Positions 47,483-59,990 are shown, counted from the first letter of the stretch. The stretch: 64,000 nt of DNA from Raffaelea ambrosiae (GCA_002778195.1 PCDI01000003.1:1340295-1404294); one strand, 5' to 3'. The notes: a model not told the origin generated them from the sequence alone. Program-made: numbers and translations.

Positions 47483-49074
47483 ATCATGATCGTGCTCGTG
47501 GTCATGCTCACAGCCGCCGTCCTCATCTTCGTCGTCCTCCTCATCCGACGGAAGCTCGCCCGTCCCGTACAACTCACGCTCGTCGATCCCATTGATCGGG
47601 TCGTCCTCGTCCTCATCCTCCTCCTCGTCATCCTCTCCCTCGCCGCTGCGCATTGCCGCCGCCGTGCCGTAGCGGTAGCCCTGCACCTCGTTCTCGTCGC
47701 GCAGTCGCCAGCGCGGACCAAAGCGCTCCTCGACGATCTCGGCAAAGTACACCTGCCGCTGTCGACCGTACTCCTTGTCGGGCATGGGAACCTTCCACGA
47801 GTCGTAGTTCGGGTCGCACACGCGGTCCCACCACATGTCGACCTCGTGCGAGACACGGCCGAGCGCCTCGTCCTGGGCAAACTTTTCCAGGTCTGTCAGG
47901 TCCGTGGCATCGTCGGGGTGCTGCTCCAACAGATGGTTGGGGATCCACACACGTGCCAGCGGCGAGTTCAGCGACGGAATGCCGGGGGCCTTGCTCTGGT
48001 GCGTGTTGGCGTAGTCGACCAGCCGCTCCTTGGCCTCGTCGCAGATGACTGCGTTGCGCTCCAACCAGTGCTTGATCTCGACTTTGGCCACGTCTGCACG
48101 GAAGCCCGTGCCGTCGCCACCGAGCCCATCAAGATCGTCCTGAAGGGTCTCGTCCTCAAAGAGAACGTAGTACCAGAAGGCCATCTTGTTGCGGTCGTTT
48201 TTGGCAATCCAGTTGTGGACCTGTTGCAGGGCAGTCACGAGCAGTTTTTTGTCTATTCTAGTTAGCAGGGAAGTCGGCAGAGGAAGAAGAGGCAAGCCAG
48301 AAATCGAAAGAGCAAAAAAAAAAAAAACACAAGAAAACAAAAAAATAAACACAAAAATAAACACACAAAAAAAACACCCTCTCCACTAAAGCACCTACAG
48401 AGATCGTGAATCTCGTTCAGCTTGGCCCGGCTGGCATCGTCCAGCACCTCGCCGTTGTAGCCCTTGCTGGCCAGATTCACGCACAGCACAATAATCTGGA
48501 ACACCACGGCGTCGAAACTGACGGCCGCGCAGATGTCCTGGGGCACCTCGGGCTCCGAGCACACCAGAAGATTGCGGGAGATGTGCATCAGCTTGTTGAG
48601 GATCTGCAGATCCTCCTTGAGGCCCGCGTGGTTCTTGATGATCAAGTCGGTGCCGTCTGCGTGCACGTGTGCATGGGTGTGGCCGGCGTGGTGGTTGGCG
48701 GTGCCGGCAGCACCGACGGCAACGTTGTTTCGGTCAGACGCCGCCGACGCTGTCTCGTGCAGGGGGCTCATCGACCGGGCGGTCAGGTTGTCAATCGAAT
48801 TGTTAAAGATGCGCGTCAGGTACACCCAAATCTCCACATTGCGCGCCAGCGACTCGCGGACGTCCTTGCGCGAGTGCGTCTTTTCAAGCGTGCGGGCGAT
48901 GATCCCGGCCACCTTGGCCTGGGTCTGCGGGCCAGGGATGGACGGCAGGTCGTTGAAGTGTCCATCGAGGCAGATGAGGGCGGCCGTGAAGGAAACTTCT
49001 TCGATCGACTGCTTGGAGGACGGGGCACTGATCCGGTCGACGGGCGGCACGGAGCCGACGGCAATGGGAGCCAT
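44157..49074 (-). CDS. Ataxin-10/CTR86-like protein, long fungal form with His/Asp-rich tract
   Basis: Exons on the minus strand are 49074-48399, 48252-44727 and 44610-44157, giving 1551 residues. The introns (GTAGGT...ATAG; GTACGT with ACTAAC branch, ATAG) keep phase and join HDLY-KKLLVTAL and DDTLM-NFLKSQ smoothly. Helical armadillo-like regions lie at the N-terminus (IWVYLTRIFN, LNKLMHISRNLL) and in the middle. The block MVPLLNACVYDDHNRFARER resembles the Ataxin-10 C-terminal domain (usually a DDHNPFIRE-like core), which is my main reason for the call. Between the two lie an acidic stretch, a His/Asp-alternating tract (bases about 47330-47530), poly-Pro tracts and Gln/Ala-rich linkers. Yeast CTR86 is an essential protein of poorly known role and far shorter. 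An unrelated long scaffold remains possible. Confidence 0.75.
44672..44707. repeat. 9-bp tandem repeat in the last intron of the ataxin-10-like gene
   Basis: Three perfect TCCACAAAA units and one diverged unit lie in the intron close to the donor site (minus strand). Confidence 0.85.
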
Positions 49075-49913
49075 GCTGGCAGCCGAGAGCCAGAAGGAGC
49101 ACCTCTCGAGAAAAAAAGAGGTGTCCTACCGAGCAGAGGAAACAGAGTGCGTTTTGTAGAACGCTGGAAGCTGTCGTCGAAAAAGAGAGCTCGAAAAAAA
49201 AAAGAAAACGAAGCAAAGAAAAGAAAAAGAAGAAAAAAAGAAAAAAAGAGACGGTGAGAAATCTGCTAGAAACTCGACGTAAGAGCGCAGGCACACGGCA
49301 GTGTGACGTGGCTAAACGAAGCAGACTAGGTCTCGAAGCGGAAAATCAAAAGCTGAAGTCCGAGAAGGCAGCAGCACGGCTGTTGATGGCGGTCTCGTGC
49401 TCACAAAAAGAAGGCATGCAAGAGGCTAAGAAGAAAGTTGGGCAAGTGAGAACGTTGAAATTCCATGGATGCAGATTTGAAATGCCGTTTGATGTGCCTG
49501 TCTGTGATTGGCCGGCTGAGCTGGAGCTTCATTGTGGGTCCAGGGCGGTGAACACTCTGGCTAGGAAGCACTGTAAGGGCCCTTGCCTGAGACAGCCTGT
49601 CACAGAGGACCCTGCCAGCACGGGTGCCCCGCCATAGCGGATGGGCCATTTCGCCATCGCGGGGTGTCGGGAGGGAAAGAGCGGCAGAAAAAAAAAGTTC
49701 AGGGCGCTGTGGTCCAAATAATACATACAAATAATATATGTACGGGCATCGCCGGTCTTATAAATCGGGGCTTTTCACGATGGCGTCTTCTTTTGGCTTC
49801 ACTTCTCCATTGCGCTCCCATCTGTGCAACCGCGAGCACACACTGCATTCCTCTTCGATACCCGGTGTCTCTGTGCTGTCTCCAGGTCTTGTGTAGTGTG
49901 ATTTTGCGTCGCC
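49075..49913. other. Divergent promoter region, ataxin-10-like / MTA phosphorylase
   Basis: An 839-bp bidirectional promoter region. It is A-rich near the minus-strand start and has a TATA box for the plus-strand gene at 49759. No gene is supported. Confidence 0.6.
49759..49765 (+). promoter_or_regulatory. Probable TATA box of the MTA phosphorylase gene
   Basis: TATAAAT lies 149 bp before the ATG at 49914. Confidence 0.5.
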
Positions 49914-51069
49914 ATGGCTTCTCTTGCTACCCATTTTGACCGTCAGTCTTTGGTTGTGGATTCAATGGATCCGTCTACAGCTTCATTTCCTTTCCTATTC
50001 CTCTCCTCCTCCCCCGCATCCCCCCCACTAACACATATGTTCTCCAGGCCCGGTCTACATTGCCGTCATCGGCGGCACCGGCCTCAGCAAGCTCGAGGGC
50101 TACGAGCCGGTTGCCTCGCTCGACATCGACACCCCCTGGGGCAAGCCCTCGGCGCCGGTGCAGATTCTCGAGCACAACGGCGTGCCCATTGCCTTTTTGT
50201 CGCGCCACGGTCTCTACCACCAGCTCGCCCCTCACGAGGTGCCCTCCCGCGCCAACATTGCCGCCCTCCGCCACATTGGCGTCCGGTGCGTCATTGCCTT
50301 CAGCGCTGTCGGCAGCCTGCAGGAGCACATCCGTCCCATGGACTTTGTGCTGCCCGACCAGATCATCGACCGCACCAAGGGCGTGCGCCCCTTTACCTTC
50401 TTCGAGGGTGGCCTGGTCGGCCACGTCGGCTTTGCGGACCCCTTTGACGCGGCCGTGGCCAAGGTGGTCCAGAGCTGCGCGACCGCCATGAAGGGCGACG
50501 GCGTCACCCTCCATGAGAAGGGCACTCTCATCTGCATGGGTACGTTTGGTTCAATGAGGGCCCTCGCTTCGCTGATGTCCCCGCTTCGCTGGTGTCCTCG
50601 CTTCGCTAGTACCCTCGCTTCGCTCGTTGACTGACAACTCCCTACAGAAGGCCCCCAGTTCTCCACCCGCGCCGAGTCCAACCTGTACCGCTCCTGGGGC
50701 GGCTCCGTCATCAACATGTCCGCCCTCCCCGAGGCCAAGCTCGCCCGCGAGGCCGAGCTCGCCTACCAGATGATCTGCATGGCCACCGACTACGACTGCT
50801 GGCGCCAGGGCCACGCCGACGACGAGGGCGACGTCGCCGTCAGCATGGTCCTCAAATACATGGAGGCCAACAGCGCCAACGCCAAGCACCTCGTGGCCGC
50901 CGTGCTCGACCAGCTTGCCCGCCAGGAGCACAGTGACCTCGTGCTGGCCAAGCACCTCGAGGGCTCAGCCGTGGGGGCCGTGCAGTTTATGACCAAGCCG
51001 GCCGGACGGAACCCGGAGGCCGTCAAGCGGGTGGAGTACCTGTTTCCCAACTTTTTCGGGCAGCAATAA
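49914..51069 (+). CDS. MEU1: S-methyl-5'-thioadenosine phosphorylase
   Basis: Exons 49914-49941 (28 nt), 50048-50539 and 50648-51069 encode 313 residues. The junctions restore FDRPVYIAVIGGTGL and LICMEGPQFSTRAES. Family motifs are the phosphate-binding GGTG, the SRHG block, SAVGSLQEHIRPMDFVLPD, EGPQFSTRAES, and MATDYDCW with the catalytic aspartate pair. Family knowledge: the enzyme phosphorolyses methylthioadenosine, a by-product of polyamine synthesis, to adenine and methylthioribose-1-phosphate in the methionine salvage pathway. It is cytosolic and forms a trimer. Length fits the family (about 280-340). Intron 2 (50540-50647) is mostly a tandem repeat, and its retention would give an early stop. 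Confidence 0.97.
50562..50630. repeat. ~17-bp tandem repeat inside intron 2 of the MTA phosphorylase gene
   Basis: Four units built on CTCGCTTCGCT (the second begins CCGC) start near 50562, 50579, 50596 and 50612 and fill most of the intron between donor and acceptor. Confidence 0.85.
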
Positions 51070-51985
51070 ATGAAAAAAAGCTCAAAAACATCGAGAATGT
51101 ATTTTGGAGTCACGGGTTGAAAAAAAAAGAAAAAAAAAAAAGAATCAACCTAGACAAAGCGCTGTTTGAATTCTGCTTCAAAGAAAACACATTTTCTCAA
51201 AAAATAGAAGGCGTCAAAAGCAAGGAGCTCGGAGACCCAGGGAAAAGAGAGAACTCTGGCAAGGGATTTTTTGGAAGGGCTCTATTCTGAAAGGGGGTGG
51301 GTATATCAAAGTACTTCACAAACATGGATTAGACCATTGAACATGTAAGGGAACATAGGATGTGTAGGTTTTTGGAATGGAAGTCAGCTGGGTATTATAC
51401 AAACAAATAATAAAAAACACTGAACAATTTTGGAAACACTTTTTGGGCCCCAAAAACAAACATATTCCAGTCTTCTACCATCTGCTTGGTATCATTCCAA
51501 CATATATGCAAAAACATTAAAAATCCAAGAAACCGACTCCCCGGCAAATGCTATTCAGAGAAAGGGTTATTTTTTATGTGCCATGGGATCATATGCATGA
51601 GAATGTGATGTTGAAATGGGAATCAAAAACAGGAGAATCAAAATCAAAATCAAAATCAAGACAAAACCAAAAAAGGATATGAAAACTGAACTTTCTTTAC
51701 CCGAAACGCCTAGAGGACCAAAGACACAATAGAACCACACCCCAAGAGTGTTTTGTTTGGCTTTTCCCCCCATGCTTTTTTTTTCTCTCACTCTACTCGT
51801 TCTCCCGTTCTGTCGTTGATCTCTTCTTCCCCATGGACGTGAAATGTACTAATGAAGATATAAAAAAAAAGCAAAGGGAATAAAAAGAAACCGCTGAAGC
51901 CATGGAATGATGAGAGAAAGAGCATACATCAAACAGTAAAGAAATCATATAAAGCCACCATCAACATCGTCTAACCCTTGTGCCG
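51070..51985. other. Convergent intergenic region, MTA phosphorylase and MED13 3' ends
   Basis: A-rich sequence with short homopolymers and an AATCAA-type hexamer repeat near 51636-51660. It fits two facing 3' untranslated regions, and no gene is seen. Confidence 0.6.
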
Positions 51986-54900
51986 TCACATCCACCGGCA
52001 CAGCGCCTTTGCTGACCGCTCCGCTGCTGCCACGTGCCATGGCCGCACATCCCGCTCGCTGTCCAGGATTCCCCGCGTCCGGGCCAGCGTGCCCAGTCCA
52101 CGGTATGCCGACAGGATTTCGCGTACCAGCACCTCGTACGCCCGAGGACTGGTGGGTGTGAGAACAGGGTTGCCACTGCTATTGTTTCCACTGTTTCCAC
52201 TGTTGCCGCCACCGCCGCCGTTGTTGTTAGTGTTGTTGTTTTTGCTGTCGGCGGCTGTTGCAAAACCAGCCCGGATCACGTTCACTTCCAGCACCACGGG
52301 GGCGTCGTCACGTTGGATGCCGCCACGCTTGATCAGGTAGCCGCTCACCAGCGCCGGCCGCAGGTCTACCCACGTCGACGCCGTGTTGAGCCGGTGCGAT
52401 GGCACGGCGCCCCAGGCCGAGTCGGCAATGTCCACAAGCACCACATTTCCGTCGATTTCGGAGACCGCGTTGGGATCGGACGCCGCTGCAGACAGCGCAG
52501 CCAAGGCGGGATTGTTATTGTTGTTGTTGTTGTTATTAGTGGCCGAACTGGCATTGGCAGCGTTGCCTCCGCCGGCACCACCACCACCACCAACACCGCC
52601 CGGCGTGTTCGTCACCACAGGACTGTTTGTCAAAGGTCCACCTGGAGCACCGCCAGGCGTGGCCGGCGTCGCTGCGCCCGCCGGTGTTGCCGGGTTGGTC
52701 AGCCCTGTGCTTCCTGCTGGCGTGGCCGGGTTGACGTTGTGCTCTGGCGAGAACACCGATGTCTGCGGTGTAGACGCAGGCGTGGCCACAGGAAGATGCG
52801 AAAGTACAGCGGGCGATACGGTGGTGACAGGCGGAAGCAGCTCCAGGGTCGGCTGCGTGCCGACCGTCACCAGCGTGACGCTGATCGCGGCCCTCTTCTC
52901 GCCCTTGGTCACCTCTGTCCACACATCGACTTCTTCCGGCTCCATGGGGCTGCACTTGGCAATGACTGCTCGCCAGTGCACCTTTAGGTTGGCCACAATG
53001 GCACGGGTATTGTTCCAGATCTGTGCGGCCACCTTCGAAAACGAGTTTTCTGGTTGCCTTCCCTTCCGGCCCACCCAATACGCTGCGCTGAACTGTCTCC
53101 AACCGGTGGCATCCGTCCAAGCGGCCGTCACCCATCGTCCGTCGGCGCTCAGGGCATACGCCACATGGATGAATGAGTTCTCGCGCTGCACATCGACGGA
53201 CGGCGAGGCTGACAGCTTCAGGTCGAGCATGCGCGGTGGCGGCTGCTCCAGGAGAAATGCCGGCGACGGCTTGGGACCGCGGACTGACGCGCAGCGGTCG
53301 TACACCTCCAGACAGAGACGGAGAAGGTCTGTCGGAGAGGGAACAGCAAGAGACGTTGGCGAGGCTACAAAGCTCGAAGGGATGAGCTGCAGCACAAGGT
53401 CTTTGGGCTCCGTGTTTCGGCTTGTGACGGCCATTTCGTAGAGCTGTGACAGTCGTTGGAAGGCCAGGCAAGCATCAACAATGGCACCTGTGACCTCGGA
53501 GCAGTATACAAAATACACCACCAGGCTCTTCCCCGGCGCATCCTCCGACGCCAGGGCTTGGGCCAGTTTGTGCACTTGGTCCGCACCCGTGAATTCAGGT
53601 CTCGGGGTTGCCGGTCCGCCCGACGGTGTTGCTGCCGCTGGCTGGCTAGCGTCAAACGCCACCAAGCCATCTTTGATGTTGGCTTTGGGTGACAGCCGTT
53701 CATGTGTTCCCAGTCGTAGGGACTCGTACACGATTCGCATGCGGCTCAGAAACGCATTGACATCCGTCGCCAGCCCCCCGTAGTCTGGGTACATGCAGAC
53801 TGCCTTGATCTCTTTTGCGCCGTTCAGCGGTTCCAGTCCCAGCACTTCCCACAATTCGACGGCCGGCGGGACAACCGACAGAGTCCAGTCGTGCCGTCGA
53901 AGCTCCACATGCGGAGTTGATATACCGTAGAGATTCGACCACAGTTGCTCTGAGCCTGGTGGCAGTCGAGACTGGAGACGGCTGGGCTGAACGATGAGGG
54001 GCACGTCTTTGACTTCGAGGTACGGCTTCAAGGCGCATCGATTTGCTTCGTCCAGGGCTGCCGGCAAGGCTCCCTGGAGAGTGGCGACAGAGCTGCGGAT
54101 GCGCTGCAGGATGGTGCGCCGCAGCTTTTGCTTTTGCAGATTTTGGCCCTCGTCTTCATCGCATGCCAATCGTATGGTGGCCCGCGAAAGCTGCTGCGTC
54201 AGTATTTGGGCGACTTCGATGACGTCGTCGTCGGCATAGGCCAGCTCCTCCGGAGGTGGCATCGGGTCGGCAAAGTACCGAGAAATGGGAAAGTCCCACA
54301 CGCCTTCGCCGTAGGCCCGTGAGAGTTCGGCTGCCCCGTCGGGCGCTGGCAGGGCATCTGCAAGAGCACTGGCTTCAAGCTGCCGCTGAGACGTGGATGC
54401 GACCAAGAGCTCGTCGTCGTCGTTCGAATCGCCGGAAGACGAGCCCGCCTCGGACGAGCCCGACGACGTGTCTCCGCCGTCATCCGCCAAGCTCTGCTGG
54501 GGCCGCAGCGAGCTAGACTTCATACCCCGGGTGATGCTGGAGATGAGCGCACCCCATTCTGGAGAAGGGTCGGCTGGACCGGCGGGCTTCTTCACCGGCC
54601 GGCGGAAGGCAGTTGGCGATGTGGCACTAGCCACGTCGGACAGCATATCTGCTTCTGGGTATGGCCAGTGGAAACCAAACTTTCCGTTCCGTTCATACTT
54701 CTTGCTGTTCTCGATCATGAAATCCGTGAACTTTAGGCCCTCGAATCGCTTCCTGCTCTGCCCAGACGCTGCTGCCTTGCCCTCTGCCTCCGCTCTGATC
54801 CTCTTGAAGACGGTCACAGCATCAAACGGACTGGGCGGACGTTTGATTCCCGATTCTGCTGCGGCATCTGCTGTCTGTCCATTGGAATTTCCGAGCTCGC

Positions 54901-56968
54901 GGCCGAGGTCTCCGAGATTGCTGCGCGCATGCTTTAGCTCCGGTTTGGCAAAGACAGGAGACGCCGGCTTCTCTTCGGCCACTTCCGGTGCTGCTTCGTC
55001 TTTTGTTCCTTCTGCAGGGGACGGCTCTGGAATCGAAAGCAGATCTATGTCTTTGGATTCCAGGTCTACAAGAGGTTCAACGCCGAGATGCATTCCCTCT
55101 ATAGATGTCGGTCCGGCAGAACCAGATACAGGAGCAGGGACAGGGACATCGCTGTCTGGTTTCTCGTCAAAGAAGTTGAAGTCGGCGTCGGTGATGTTCT
55201 CTCCAAACATGTCGTTGCCAAGACCTCCAAACATGTTAACGGGGTCCACCATAAACGACTGTCCCTGCCCCTCATGTTTGGTCTCGTCCCCACCCCAGAA
55301 ATCATCAAGAGAGCCGTCGCCGTCACGAGTATCTGCCATGGCCACATCCGCGTCTGCTGTGACTGCCATCATGGCAAGATTCCCAGGGCTTGATGTGGAG
55401 CCGTCAAATGTTGGCGTCGCCCCCACAGGGTTTGGAACACCGTCAGGAGGTGTTGGGTAGATGGTCCCAGCACCTGCAGTCGCTGCCGCAGCGGCGGCAG
55501 CAGCAGTGCCGAAATTGGTTGCGGCCGTTGCGCCTGTGGCCTTTCCCACCCCAAGGAAGGTCTGCGTTATTGGTCCTGTCTTGGTGCCCAGAGACCCTTG
55601 GGTGTCTTTCATCAGCACATCTGCGTCTTTGGCCTTGGACGCGGCTTCTTCACCCCGAATCTCTTCCAGATAGGCTTCTCGCATTTCCGCCAGAGGATCG
55701 AGCTTTTGGTAGGGCGGTGCGGTGTTGACAGAGCTCTCGAGGCTCCAGAAGCAGAGCACGGATGGCCAGAGTATCGAGATCGTCTTGCTGCTGGGCGCAT
55801 CTTCGTTGAGAACGAACTCGATTATCAGCCACATTGAGTTCTGGAGCACGGAGGTCGAAGTTCCCCGAGCCTCGAGCATCTTGGCTGCGATGCCTTTCCA
55901 TACTTGGGGCACGGCCGCAAGAGTTTGCTGCATTTTCTTGGGCCGCACAACAGCGCTCTGTCCCCCTGTCCCGGGCAGCAATGGCGGCGGATAGACACCC
56001 CGGACGGTTCCAAACTTGCCCCACGGTGCCGCAAGAACCGAAACACCTGTAGGTGGCAGGCCGGCAAAGCATGCCCACTCCGAGCAGCCTATGCCCTGCA
56101 AGATCGAGTGCGACACACCGACAAGCAGGAATCCGCCAGTGGTCAGGCCGACACGCAGAGTCGAAACCAAAGCATTTCTGTCCGACCGGCTCCTCTCATC
56201 ACCGTCCCAGAGGGGATCCAGAGGCGGAAGCAAAAACGTCCTGCTATTCAAGGCAACGGCGTGTGCCCGTAAGCAGTACGTCGCTGACAGGCTCGCCAGG
56301 ATGGCCGAGATGAAAAAGTTGTAGACTACCTTGGTAGGCACGCGCGGGAATGGCCTCGGCTCTGGTGCGGCTGTCATCGCCGTCACAGTGGCGTTGTGTA
56401 CCTCGTGATCCGAGGCGGCGCTGGCCGTTGTTCCTTGCGACGACGAAGGCAGGCCGTGCGACTGCGACGATGGCGCCATCGACGAGGAGGACGAGCTGTT
56501 TGGTGTGTTCACGGCATTGGGGACCATGGGACGACCTCTTAGGAGAGCAATGACATCGTAGCTGCCCTCGTCCACGCAACGCAGCTTGTACAGCCCGACA
56601 TCGATAAAGGTGCCCAGCACAGACTTAGGTGGCGACCCGATCGCAGAACCGTCCTTGCGCAAGAGCCGGAAACACCATATTCCCTGTCGCCGCGAGTCGG
56701 CAAAGACTAGGTGGCCATCGTTTCGGAGGGCTTTCTCGACGTCGGCCGAGGAGAACGTGTAGATGGAGGTGGCCGCGTTCTGGACAGGTCGGTAGACGCG
56801 GAAGGCTATGGAGGCGATATTGCTCTGTCAGGCGAGGAAGGAGTCAGTCCAGGAAGCGCGGTCATTGTACGGGGAAGCAGAAAAGCAGAAAAAGGAGACA
56901 ACACAGGAGCACCGAAAAGAGGGACGTACAACCACCAAGGTATTGGTCTCATAGTCGCAAATCTCCAT
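51986..56968 (-). CDS. MED13: Mediator complex subunit 13 (Ssn2/Srb9), CDK8 kinase module
   Basis: Exons on the minus strand are 56968-56930 (13 codons) and 56824-51986, giving 1625 residues. The intron (GTACGT...GACAG) joins ETNTLVV to SNIASIAFRVYRP, a hallmark of the Med13 N-terminal domain. That domain continues with FSSADVEKALR and the GIWCFRLL block. A long acidic, Ser-rich middle is followed by a second conserved region (PISRYFADPMPPPEELAY) and the C-terminal Med13 domain (VYFVYCSEVTG, HVAYALSADGRWVTAAWTD, LVTVGTQPTLEL). Family knowledge: Med13 links the CDK8/cyclin C/Med12 module to core Mediator and usually represses Pol II initiation. Asn and Gly tracts from repeated codons interrupt the C-terminal domain (about 52165-52250, 52505-52600). 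It is divergent from CCT5. Confidence 0.94.
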
Positions 56969-58004
56969 ATCGCGCGCCGCCTTGCGAGCCGGATCCGGGT
57001 ACAGCGACCACGCAGGCAGCCACGGCGGCGAGAATGCGCAGCGCGGGGTTTATACAGTCACCAGCAGGGAGCGCATGGGTCGCCGAAGATGTCCTCGTGC
57101 CCCTGTCAGCAACGGCGCAAAGGTCGCCACTGCGCAGAGTTGCCCGATGCCTACAGGACGGCAGTCGGATCACAAGGGACCGTCGAGAGGCGACGACGGG
57201 GAAGATGCTGCAGCGTCTGCGGCAATCAGACAACCAGAGAAACGAGCCAAAATGCAACAGAGCTGGACGCCATCACCAGGAAGCCCGGAGACAGCCCAGG
57301 AGGGAGAAGAGGTGAGGTAAAAAAAAGAAAAAGAAAAAATAGGCAGGCCCGTGAGGATGTCGGATATGGAAATACGCAGTTGAGCTGTCGGCTGATTTGA
57401 CTGTTTGTGCTTTTTGGTGTCTGTGCTTCGGACTTGCGTTGTCGCACAAGGCGCGCTGCCGCTCGGCGAGAGGTCGGGGGGACGCAGGGGTGCGCGTGTG
57501 TGTCGTGGAGTCCGTCTGGTGTGATTTGATGCGGAAGAGGAGACACCAAAAGTCAGAATAGCCATGTAAATTGCGATGGAAAATAAAGAGAGGAAAGAGG
57601 CTGGACGTTCCCTAGTCGGAAGGCACAAGCTGATTCGCCTGTGGGATGTGCCTTCCTAGCCTGTGCACCGTTTAGCGACTCTAGCGTGCCGTCATAGTCT
57701 GCTTACCTAACTGGGGTCTTTTTTGGGGGGTGTTAGGGGTCGTGCGGACGCGCTGGAGAGCCCCCAGAAGGAAAAGTGCAACTTTCGGCGGGCTGGCACG
57801 TGCACCCTGGAGGGGCAAGCTTTGCTGGGGGACAGGCAGAATCGAAAACCGAATTTTTTTTTATAACGTCCCCTATCAAGTCTTGGGGCGGTCTCTTAAG
57901 CACGACGAGCTTCACCCATCGCCAAGGCAACAGTTTTGAACACCACCTCTGAAACAACACCACACTCTCAGATACCTGTGTTTGAGAGCCGGAAGTCGTT
58001 CAAG
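56969..58004. other. Divergent promoter region, MED13 / CCT5
   Basis: A 1036-bp bidirectional promoter region with no supported gene. A TTATAA element at 57861-57866, about 140 bp before the CCT5 ATG, is a candidate TATA box. Confidence 0.6.
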
Positions 58005-59990
58005 ATGGCGATGAGTATGTTTTTGCCCCCCTCCCATGTCTTTTTTATCCGTTCATTTCACGTCTGCAACTGCTAACTGGGGATGCAAACAGATCTCGAT
58101 TTGAATAATGGTAAGGCGAGCTTGCCATTTTGCACCTGCGCGTCTGCAGACCTCGAGAATGGCTCGACAACTCGAGCTCACAGTATGCTGACTTATTGCT
58201 CTAGCGGCGGTGATGAAGGATGAGCAGGGGCGGCCCTTTATCGTGGTCCGGGAGTACGTCATCTTCCCATATCCTCAAGCCCAGGCCCCCTGCTCCTTCA
58301 CCAAATACCAGATAGCTAACGTGTCTCACCCTCTCTCTACAGCCAGGGAAAGAAGAAGCGGCAGTACGGTAACGAGGCCGTCAAGTCACACATTCTGGCC
58401 GCGCGGACAGTGGCCAACATTGTCAAGACGTCGCTGGGCCCGCGCGGCCTCGACAAGATCCTGATCTCCCCCGACGGCGACATCACGGTGACCAACGACG
58501 GCGCGACAATTCTGCAGCAGATGGAGATTACGAACCACGTGGCGAAGCTGCTGGTGGAGCTTTCCAAGTCGCAGGACGATGAGATTGGCGACGGCACGAC
58601 GGGCGTGGTGGTCCTGGCCGGCGCCCTGCTGGAGCAGGCGGCGGAGCTGATCGACAAGGGCATCCACCCGATCCGGATTGCCGACGGCTACGACCAGGCG
58701 TGCGACATTGCGGTGGCCGAGCTCGAGCGGGTTTCCGACGTGCTGCCGTTCAGCCCGGACGACGTGACGAACCTGAACAAGGTGGCACGGACGTGTCTGG
58801 GCAGCAAGATCGTGTCCAAGGCGCACGACCAGTTTGCCAAGATTGCCGTGGACGCCGTCATGTCGGTGGCGGACATGGAGCGCAAGGACGTGGACTTTGA
58901 GCTGATCAAGGTGGACGGCAAGGTCGGCGGCTCGCTCGAGGACTCGCTGCTGGTCAAGGGCGTCATTGTGGACAAGGACTTTTCGCACCCGCAGATGCCG
59001 TCCGAGGTGCGCGACGCCAAGATTGCCATTCTCACCTGCGCCTTTGAGCCGCCCAAGCCCAAGACCAAGCACCAGCTCAACATCACCTCCGTCGACGAGT
59101 TCCGCAAGCTGCAGAACTACGAGCACGAAAAGTTCATCGAGATGATCCAGCAGATCAAGGACACCGGCGCCAACCTCGCCATCTGCCAGTGGGGCTTCGA
59201 CGACGAGGCCAACCATTTGCTCCTCCAAAACCAGCTGCCCGCTGTCCGCTGGGTCGGCGGCCCCGAGATCGAGCTCATCGCCATTGCCACCAACGGCCGC
59301 ATCGTGCCCCGCTTCGAGGACCTCACACCGGAGAAGCTCGGCAGCGCTGGCGTTGTCCGCGAGATGACCTTTGGCACCACCCGCGAGAAGATGCTCGTCA
59401 TTGAGGATTGTGCCAACACCCGTGCCGTTACCGTGTTTGTCCGCGGCAGCAACAAGATGGTAAGTTGGGATGGCAGCGGAGGCGGAGACGGAACAGAACA
59501 AACACACTGACGTTGATTCCTTTTCCAGATCATCGACGAGGCAAAGCGGTCTCTCCACGACGCCCTGTGCGTCGTCCGCAACCTGGTGCGCGACAACCGT
59601 GTTGTCTACGGTGGCGGTGCGGCCGAGATTGCCTGCTCGCTGGCGGTCGAGGACGCCGCTGTGCAGACGCCCGGCCTGGAGCAGTACGCGATGCGGGCGT
59701 TTGCCGAGGCGCTCGACTCAGTGCCGATGGCGCTGGCCGAGAACTCGGGCATGAACCCGATTGCGACGCTGGCCGAGGTGAAGAGCCAGCAGCTGAAGAA
59801 CACGGATGGCGTGCGGGGAAGGCTGGGCGTGGACTGCATGGGCCACGGCTCGAACGACATGAAGGAGGCGTTTGTGATTGACCCGTTGATTGGCAAGAAG
59901 CAGCAGCTGTACCTGGCGACGCAGCTGTGCCGGATGGTGCTCAAGGTGAACAATGTGATTATCAGCGGGACGGGCGAGGAGGACTTTTAG
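58005..59990 (+). CDS. CCT5: CCT chaperonin subunit epsilon
   Basis: Exons 58005-58014, 58093-58110, 58205-58253, 58343-59459 and 59529-59990 encode 551 residues. Spliced, the N-terminus reads MAMNLDLNNAAVMKDEQG and then VVRDQGKKKRQYG, as in the epsilon subunit. Chaperonin motifs are LGPRGLDKIL, VTNDGATIL, GDGTTGVVVLAG with the catalytic aspartate, and VVYGGGAAE. The segments VKGVIVDKDFSHPQMP and FVIDPLIGKKQQL mark epsilon. Family knowledge: eight CCT subunits form the cytosolic double-ring chaperonin that folds actin and tubulin. The first three coding exons are only 10, 18 and 49 nt. Each intron has a CTAAC or CTGAC branch site. Length fits the family. Confidence 0.97.

Noticed and set aside
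45956..48265. 769-codon open frame on the plus strand
   Set aside because: It is antisense to the ataxin-10-like gene, which has spliced structure and domain matches. The translation is low-complexity and rich in Val, Arg and His, as expected from GC-biased codons and the His/Asp repeat.
52383..53441. 352-codon open frame on the plus strand
   Set aside because: It lies antisense to MED13 and has no domain of its own.
58386..59558. 390-codon open frame on the minus strand
   Set aside because: It is antisense to the well-identified CCT5 coding sequence and arises from third-position GC bias.
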